From assembly GCA_013213915.1 (NCBI GenBank), contig JABSRK010000134.1, forward strand, positions 1-9,339: DNA of 9,339 bases. The letters are read 5' to 3'. This DNA is from Planctomycetota bacterium. Lineage in GTDB: Bacteria; Planctomycetota; GCA-002687715. This document shows, one piece after another, positions 5,124 to 9,339 of the stretch. Positions within the stretch are counted from its first letter, which is position 1; each line of letters starts with the position of its first letter. A program made the translations under genes and the position numbers. Below the pieces are notes generated by a model. That model saw nothing but the letters and a program-made list of their open reading frames with translations. It made no database searches and was not told the origin of the DNA.

Positions 5124-6499
5124 CGTTGCTGCGACCCGAGGCGCTGCTCGCGTTGCCCGCGTTGGTTGCGTTGCTGCTGTGGGCGCGGCACCGGGCGCGT
5201 CGGCGGCCACGACCGGAGACGACGTGGATGCTGTTCGCGCGCGCCCTCGAGCGCATGCCGGATGTGCCGACGCGCCGGCGTCCGGTCGTGCGAGATCTGC
5301 TCCGGGTGCTGCCAGCGGCGGTGGTGGTGCTGGCGCTCGCGCGGCCGGCGTTGAGCGATCGGACCCCGCGCGAGGCGGTGTTCCTCGTCGACGGGACTGC
5401 TTCCATGGGAACCCTGGCGGAGGGGATTTCGCGTCGCGCTCGTGGCGTCGCTGCCGCGAAGGCCCTGGTCTCCGGGCCGTTCCGGGTGGTGGAGACGCTG
5501 GACGATCTCGAGGGGCTCGCCACCGATCATGCCCGGGTCGGTGAACCGGTCGTCGTGGTGACGGACCGCCAGCTGGACGTCGCCGCGGGCGTGGGATTCG
5601 TCGGTGTCGTCGATCGCGTTCCCAACGCCGGGATCACGGCGTGCGGCGTCGCAGCGGGTGGCAAGCTCCTCGTGCGTGTGTCCGGCGTTCATCTGCGGGG
5701 CCCCGTCACGCTGACCCTGGGTGGGCTGGAAGGGGGTGAGCCGGTCACCATCGAGAGCGTTCCCTGGCGCCGCGTCTTCTCGCCGGCGCTCGACGGCGTG
5801 GACCGCGTGGTGGTTGGCGTGCGCACCGACGGTGACGCGAACCCGGCGGACGATGTCGTTACCCTGACCCGACACCGGCGTCTGACGATCGGCTTTCCAC
5901 CAGGCGGCCACGACGCGCTCTGGCGCGCGTTTCATGCCCACCCCCGGGTCGATGTCTTTCGTGGGGACGGTCCGTGCGATCTGAGGATCGGAGACGGAGA
6001 GGGCGCGGCGCGGTTGCGGGTGGCGCCGGAAGCGGGGACATCTCCGCGGCGGGTGTCCGGGCCTCTCGCTTGCGAGGGGACCTCTCTGACGGGTGAACTC
6101 ACGCTCGGCGCGCTCCACCGGCTCGATCCTCGGGATGGCGACGCTGGGGTCGTCGTCGCCCGCGTCGGCGGCGAGCCCCTCGTGGTGCGGCGTTCGGATG
6201 GGCTGGTGCTGTTGCAGGACCCGGACACGTCGACGTGGCCGAACCACCCGTCGTTCCCGTTGCTATGCGCGCGGATGCTGTCGTGGCTCGGACTGAAGGG
6301 CGGCGGCGCGCTGGTGCCTGATGGGGATGCGGTCCTTTCGGAGGGTGAGACGGCGGGCCCGTGGCTCGAGGCGGCCGTCTCCCGCGCGCCCCGTGGCGCC
6401 GACCCCGTGGAACGCCGCATTTTCCTCGACGGCTGGATCTACGGCCTGGCCGCGCTCCTCGCTCTCCTTCTCCTCAAGCCCAGGTCCGGCGGGGGATGA
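5120..6499 (+). CDS. BatA-like membrane protein with shortened, degenerate VWA domain
   Basis: A 459-residue protein. The N-terminal BatA-type module has two membrane helices (about 6-22 and 58-76) separated by an Arg-rich loop, the second ending in the typical ALARPAL. A VWA-like segment follows: DGTAS (91-95) stands where DxSxS is expected, and VVVVTD (144-149) supplies the later strand. Only 58 residues separate the two aspartates, against 95 in the neighbouring DUF58 protein, so the domain is truncated and Thr replaces the first MIDAS serine. A beta-rich region (about 182-255, with DANPADDVV), then a region ending WPNHPSFPLLCARMLSWL (373-390), are familiar from BatA-like proteins of planctomycetes and relatives. 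A C-terminal membrane helix (about 438-453) closes the protein, which places the large central region between membrane helices, probably outside the cytoplasm. A weak GGGGA site lies eight bases before the ATG. The stop abuts the stop of proC on the other strand. Confidence 0.85.
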   Translation: MTLLRPEALLALPALVALLLWARHRARRRPRPETTWMLFARALERMPDVPTRRRPVVRDLLRVLPAAVVVLALARPALSDRTPREAVFLVDGTASMGTLAEGISRRARGVAAAKALVSGPFRVVETLDDLEGLATDHARVGEPVVVVTDRQLDVAAGVGFVGVVDRVPNAGITACGVAAGGKLLVRVSGVHLRGPVTLTLGGLEGGEPVTIESVPWRRVFSPALDGVDRVVVGVRTDGDANPADDVVTLTRHRRLTIGFPPGGHDALWRAFHAHPRVDVFRGDGPCDLRIGDGEGAARLRVAPEAGTSPRRVSGPLACEGTSLTGELTLGALHRLDPRDGDAGVVVARVGGEPLVVRRSDGLVLLQDPDTSTWPNHPSFPLLCARMLSWLGLKGGGALVPDGDAVLSEGETAGPWLEAAVSRAPRGADPVERRIFLDGWIYGLAALLALLLLKPRSGGG

Positions 6500-7330
6500 T
6501 CAGGCGCTGGAGAGGTCGCTGGAGCGCTGTGTCGCGGTGACCACGGCGGAGATCAGCATGGGACGCAGCCCGTTCTTTTCCAGATCTGAGATGGCGGCGA
6601 TGGCTGTGCCGCCCGGCGTCGTCACCTGGTCGCGCAGGATCGCGGGGTGCAATCCGGTCTCCTTCACGACCAGCGCCGCGCCGTAGATGGTCTGCGCCGC
6701 GAGCTTGATGGAGACGTCACGGGGGAGCCCCATCTTCACGCCGCCGTCTGTGAGCGCCTCGATCATCATGTAGACGTACGCCGGCCCCGAACCGGAGAGC
6801 CCGGTGACCGCATCCATAAGGTGCTCCGGAACCTCGGCGGTTTCACCGACCGATCCGAGCAGCGCCTCCACGATCTCCACGTGCTCGTCTGTCGCGTGGG
6901 GACCGCGTGCGTAGGGAGAGCATCCCGCGTCAACCATGACCGGGATGTTGGGCATGACGCGGATCACGGGGAGAGACGGGCCGTCGGCATCGCCCTTGAG
7001 CAACGCTTCGATCGCATCGGTCGCCTTGCCGGCGAGGATCGACACGACCAGCTGCTCCGGACGCACGGCGCCGCGGATCTCGTCGCACACGACTTCCAGG
7101 TTCTGCGGCTTGATCGCCAGCACGACGACGTCGGCTCCGTCGACGGCCGCGCGGTTGTTGGACGTGGTCTGGACGCCGAATTCCGTGGCGGCGGCGCTCA
7201 GCCGCGTGGGCGTCCGTGCGGTGACGGTCACGTTTTCGGGCGGAGTCAGTCCGGCCTTGAGGACGCCGCGCACCAGCGCCCGTCCCATGTTGCCGAAGCC
7301 GAGAATGGCGAAGCGGGGAGATTCAGCCAT
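6500..7330 (-). CDS. proC: Pyrroline-5-carboxylate reductase
   Basis: A 276-residue cytoplasmic enzyme catalysing the last step of proline synthesis, NAD(P)H-dependent reduction of 1-pyrroline-5-carboxylate to L-proline (EC 1.5.1.2). The N-terminal Rossmann fold shows the dinucleotide loop GFGNMG (11-16) and strand VVVLAIKPQ (68-76). VIRVMPNIP (122-130) is a conserved family block. The dimerisation domain carries the ProC signature GLSGSGPAYVYMMIEAL (177-193) followed by DGGVKMGL, and TTPGGTAIAAI (237-247). Length is typical and no key residue is missing. ATG 7330 is chosen over the adjacent GTG 7333 because its first base is the last base of the upstream transporter's TGA stop (TGATG) and a GAGGAG site lies eight bases upstream. 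The tight coupling suggests co-expression with the transporter. Confidence 0.97.
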   Translation of the reverse strand: MAESPRFAILGFGNMGRALVRGVLKAGLTPPENVTVTARTPTRLSAAATEFGVQTTSNNRAAVDGADVVVLAIKPQNLEVVCDEIRGAVRPEQLVVSILAGKATDAIEALLKGDADGPSLPVIRVMPNIPVMVDAGCSPYARGPHATDEHVEIVEALLGSVGETAEVPEHLMDAVTGLSGSGPAYVYMMIEALTDGGVKMGLPRDVSIKLAAQTIYGAALVVKETGLHPAILRDQVTTPGGTAIAAISDLEKNGLRPMLISAVVTATQRSSDLSSA

Positions 7331-9222
7331 CACGCGTGCTCCTCGTCACGACCGATGACCTCGGTCGGGGAAATGGGTGGACGGTCGGGCTCTTGGGATC
7401 TGCCTCCGAACGCCGCGATGATCGCGTTGTAGATGAACCCGCCCACGAGAACGATCCCGACGCCGGCGGCGATCCACGGCCACCAGGTCGTGCCCGTGTC
7501 GCCGGACGCTCCGTCACCGCTGAAGAAGCCGGAGACGTCGGTGTCCCAGAGGAACCACGGGAGCACGGCGACCACCAGTCCGAAGGGCCGCAGCCACGGC
7601 CTGCCCCCCTCATCGTCATCGGGGGCGCCGTCCGGGTCGCCCTTCAGGCTCCAGCGACCGAGCCACGGCGACAGGGCCCAGAAGATGCCAAGCGCCGTGA
7701 GCCACCAGATGACGCACGGGCCGATGCCGGCGGTGCCGAGGACGGTGGGGTCCCAGGGGTCATTGCCCTTGCCGAAGAACCTCTCGTTGGTCGCGGCGTC
7801 GTACAGCCACCAGCCGAGCATGCCGATGCCCTGGGCCGGGATCAGGAACACGAAGAACGTATTGAAGCTGGGCCCCAGCTTGCGCTGGGCGCCGCTCGCG
7901 TTGATCAACTCCCGGCGGTAGCGATCGGCGCCGTACGTCTGCACGGCCCACGCCACCGCGAGGCCGCCGATGACAAGCGCGAGGCCCCAGACCCAGTCCA
8001 TGGACGTGAAGAAGCGCATGTCCAGAGCGCTGTAGCCGCCGATGACGGCGCCGACCGTCGCCACGACGAGCACGGCCTTGCCGCGGGACAGCCCCATGTC
8101 GACGAAGCAGCGACAGCTCATCTCGTACAGCGCGATCAGGGACGACAGCGCGGCGAAGAACAGGCCGAGGAAGAACAACGTGGTGAACAGGCCTCCGTTG
8201 TCCCCCATGCTCTTGAAGATGAATGGGATGTACGTGAAGGCCAGGCCGGAGCTCGCGGGGCCCTGTTCGGCCAACGCCGCGCGGATTCCCTCGTCCGCCA
8301 TGCCGGCCTGGGAGAGCAACGCGAAGACGGCGGGGAAGATGAACAGGCCGGCGAGCAGCGACGCGGTGTTGTTGCCGAGGCCCGCGGTCCGGTTGGTCAC
8401 CACCGCGTCCTCGTCCTTCCTCGCGTAAGCGCCGTACACCAGGATGAGTCCCCAGCCGGCGCCGGTGGACCAGGCTGATTGCGTGAGCCCGTCGATCCAG
8501 ATCTTCGGCGTCGCGAGCAGCTCCCACTTCGGACTGAAGAAGTACTGGAGCCCCTGCTCCGACCCGCTGAGCGTGCTCAGCGCCCATATGGTGCCGCCGA
8601 TCAGCATCACGAACAGCGCCGGGATCAGGATCTTGCACGCGCGTTCGATCCCACCCTTGATGCCGCGCCAGACGATCAGCGAACCAATGGCCACGGCCCC
8701 GAGGTGGAACCACAGGGAGCCTGGTATGCCCATGTTCGCGAGGGTGCGACCGTCTGCTTCATCTGGCTGACGGACCGCGAAGTCTCTGAAGTACGCCTCC
8801 GATGCGTCCTTGCTCTTCGTAATCGAATCAGGGTCAGTCGCTGCCGGGATGTCGCTGAGGCCATCGATCAACGAAGAAAAGAAGTACTTCAGCGTCCACC
8901 CCGTGACGACGGAGTAGTAGGTCGCGATCATCAGCGTCACGAATGCCATGAACGCGCCCATCCACGCGGCGCGTTTGCCGAGCAGCTTGGCGAACGCGCC
9001 GATGGGCCCGCGGCCCGTGGTCTTTCCGAGTGTGAACTCGGCGATGAGGATCGGGATCGACCACGTGAACAGGAACACCAGCCACGGGATCAGGAAGGCC
9101 CCGCCCTCGTACTGCGCCGCGACCCGGGGGAAGCGCCAGATGTTACCGGTGCCGATGGCCATGCCCAGGGCCGCCAGCACCAGGCCGTAGCGGCCTGAGA
9201 ATCCGTCCTTGCGTTCGCTCAC
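7330..9222 (-). CDS. Sodium:neurotransmitter symporter (NSS/SNF) family transporter, extended form
   Basis: A 630-residue LeuT-fold secondary transporter, expected to couple Na+ entry to uptake of an amino acid or related solute. TM1 carries the family motif GMAIGTGNIWRFP (20-32), with Asn27 and Ala22 at LeuT Na1-ligand positions; TM7 has GNNT (283-286); and TM8 has Ser360-Ser361 at the LeuT Na2 hydroxyl positions. TM6 reads from about 245 and ends in YGAYARKDED. LeuT Asn21 is Met21 here. About 12 membrane helices are visible to residue ~518. An acidic loop (528-539), a hydrophobic stretch (545-559), a Gly/Ser/Asp loop and one more helix (583-605) follow, longer than LeuT (519 residues). The substrate cannot be read from sequence. 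The GTG start is supported by AGGAGT five bases upstream. It lies between an unidentified upstream gene (nine bases between stop and start) and proC. Confidence 0.93.
   Translation of the reverse strand: MSERKDGFSGRYGLVLAALGMAIGTGNIWRFPRVAAQYEGGAFLIPWLVFLFTWSIPILIAEFTLGKTTGRGPIGAFAKLLGKRAAWMGAFMAFVTLMIATYYSVVTGWTLKYFFSSLIDGLSDIPAATDPDSITKSKDASEAYFRDFAVRQPDEADGRTLANMGIPGSLWFHLGAVAIGSLIVWRGIKGGIERACKILIPALFVMLIGGTIWALSTLSGSEQGLQYFFSPKWELLATPKIWIDGLTQSAWSTGAGWGLILVYGAYARKDEDAVVTNRTAGLGNNTASLLAGLFIFPAVFALLSQAGMADEGIRAALAEQGPASSGLAFTYIPFIFKSMGDNGGLFTTLFFLGLFFAALSSLIALYEMSCRCFVDMGLSRGKAVLVVATVGAVIGGYSALDMRFFTSMDWVWGLALVIGGLAVAWAVQTYGADRYRRELINASGAQRKLGPSFNTFFVFLIPAQGIGMLGWWLYDAATNERFFGKGNDPWDPTVLGTAGIGPCVIWWLTALGIFWALSPWLGRWSLKGDPDGAPDDDEGGRPWLRPFGLVVAVLPWFLWDTDVSGFFSGDGASGDTGTTWWPWIAAGVGIVLVGGFIYNAIIAAFGGRSQEPDRPPISPTEVIGRDEEHA
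7339..7344 (-). promoter_or_regulatory. Shine-Dalgarno for proC
   Basis: GAGGAG on the minus strand, inside the last codons of the transporter gene and eight bases before the proC ATG. It supports ATG 7330 as the start and direct reinitiation after the transporter stop. Confidence 0.75.
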
Positions 9223-9227
9223 GAGGG

Positions 9228-9233
9228 ACTCCT
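9228..9233 (-). promoter_or_regulatory. Shine-Dalgarno for the GTG-started transporter gene
   Basis: AGGAGT on the minus strand lies five bases before GTG 9222 and overlaps the last two bases of the upstream TAG stop. It justifies the GTG start: the first ATG inside the gene is Met21, in the middle of TM1, which would break the fold. Confidence 0.85.
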
Positions 9234-9339
9234 ACTCGAAGACCAGCGTCTGCCAGGGAGAGAAGGCGACCGGCAAGGGCCCGCGTCGCAGACTGCCGTC
9301 GAACACCGCGAAGCTGACGCCCATGGTACCGCCGCTCGC
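9232..9339 (-). CDS. C-terminal fragment of an unidentified protein (5' end outside window)
   Basis: The minus-strand frame is open from the window edge to TAG at 9234-9232, giving 35 residues: a glycine-rich start, then FAFVDGSLRRG and a final PLPVAFSPWQTLVFE. It ends nine bases before the transporter GTG, with the transporter's Shine-Dalgarno bridging the gap, as expected of an upstream operon gene rather than chance frame. The ending (hydrophobic strand, Pro-Trp, then a short strand to the C-terminus) is like the closing strands of C-terminal beta-sandwich domains of some glycoside hydrolases. This is too short to name a family. Confidence 0.5.
   Translation of the reverse strand, partial: ASGGTMGVSFAVFDGSLRRGPLPVAFSPWQTLVFE

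Noticed and set aside
4676..6247. 523-residue open frame on the minus strand across the DUF58 and BatA-like genes
   Set aside because: Its translation is dominated by Arg, Pro, His and Ser, with no domain pattern, while the plus-strand frames show clear DUF58 and BatA signatures. In GC-rich DNA long antisense frames are expected.
6505..6528. Imperfect tandem 12-base repeat with CGCTGGAG twice near the end of proC
   Set aside because: It lies within coding sequence for the Ser-rich ProC tail and is too short to be more than codon repetition.
7336..8478. 380-residue open frame on the plus strand opposite the transporter
   Set aside because: It is Arg/Asp/Glu/Ala-rich low-complexity translation antisense to a clear membrane transporter, with no start signal or domain.
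8479..9198. 239-residue plus-strand open frame opposite the transporter N-terminus
   Set aside because: Same composition bias. The minus strand here encodes the conserved NSS TM1 motif.
1..9339. Signs of phage, insertion sequence, defence island or CRISPR
   Set aside because: No transposase, integrase, nuclease-effector cluster, repeat array or composition break was seen; xseAB is housekeeping DNA repair.

Overview
The window is uniformly G+C-rich (about two thirds by eye) and densely coding. It holds seven complete protein genes that are recognisable or well supported as real, a small ferredoxin gene, and two genes cut by the window edges. I see no rRNA, tRNA, CRISPR array, insertion sequence or prophage gene, and no gene-free stretch above 100 bases. 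The gene set (a protein tail resembling HEAT-repeat proteins, a DUF58/BatA-like pair, large coiled-coil membrane proteins, a long sodium:neurotransmitter-family transporter) suggests a high-GC planctomycete or related bacterium. That is an inference from gene style; no marker gene fixes the phylum.

Layout, plus strand: (1) 1-243 is the 3' end of a possible HEAT-repeat-type protein, closed by a textbook intrinsic terminator at 272-307. (2) 334-2287 is an overlapping two-gene unit of unknown function: a membrane-anchored probable beta-rich protein, then a coiled-coil membrane protein started by a strong Shine-Dalgarno. (3) 2368-4184 encodes a 2[4Fe-4S] ferredoxin followed by both subunits of exodeoxyribonuclease VII (xseA, xseB). 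A perfect 19-base inverted repeat lies just before xseA. (4) 4251-6499 is a DUF58 protein and a BatA-like membrane protein overlapping by four bases (ATGA). The MoxR ATPase that usually goes with such genes is not in the window.

Layout, minus strand (9339 towards 6500): the 3' end of an unidentified gene, then a sodium:neurotransmitter symporter (NSS) family transporter starting at GTG, then proC (pyrroline-5-carboxylate reductase) coupled through a TGATG overlap. The three look like one operon. It converges on the plus-strand genes so tightly that the two stop codons abut as TGATCA.

Functional themes are DNA repair (Exo VII), amino-acid transport and proline synthesis (NSS transporter plus ProC), and envelope or stress biology of unknown detail (DUF58/BatA pair, 334-2287 pair). 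The clearest oddities are the shortened, degenerate von Willebrand A domain in the BatA-like protein beside an intact DUF58 partner, the uncharacterised 334-2287 membrane pair, and a split in start signals: genes coupled to an upstream stop have Shine-Dalgarno sequences, while several others have none and may be leaderless.
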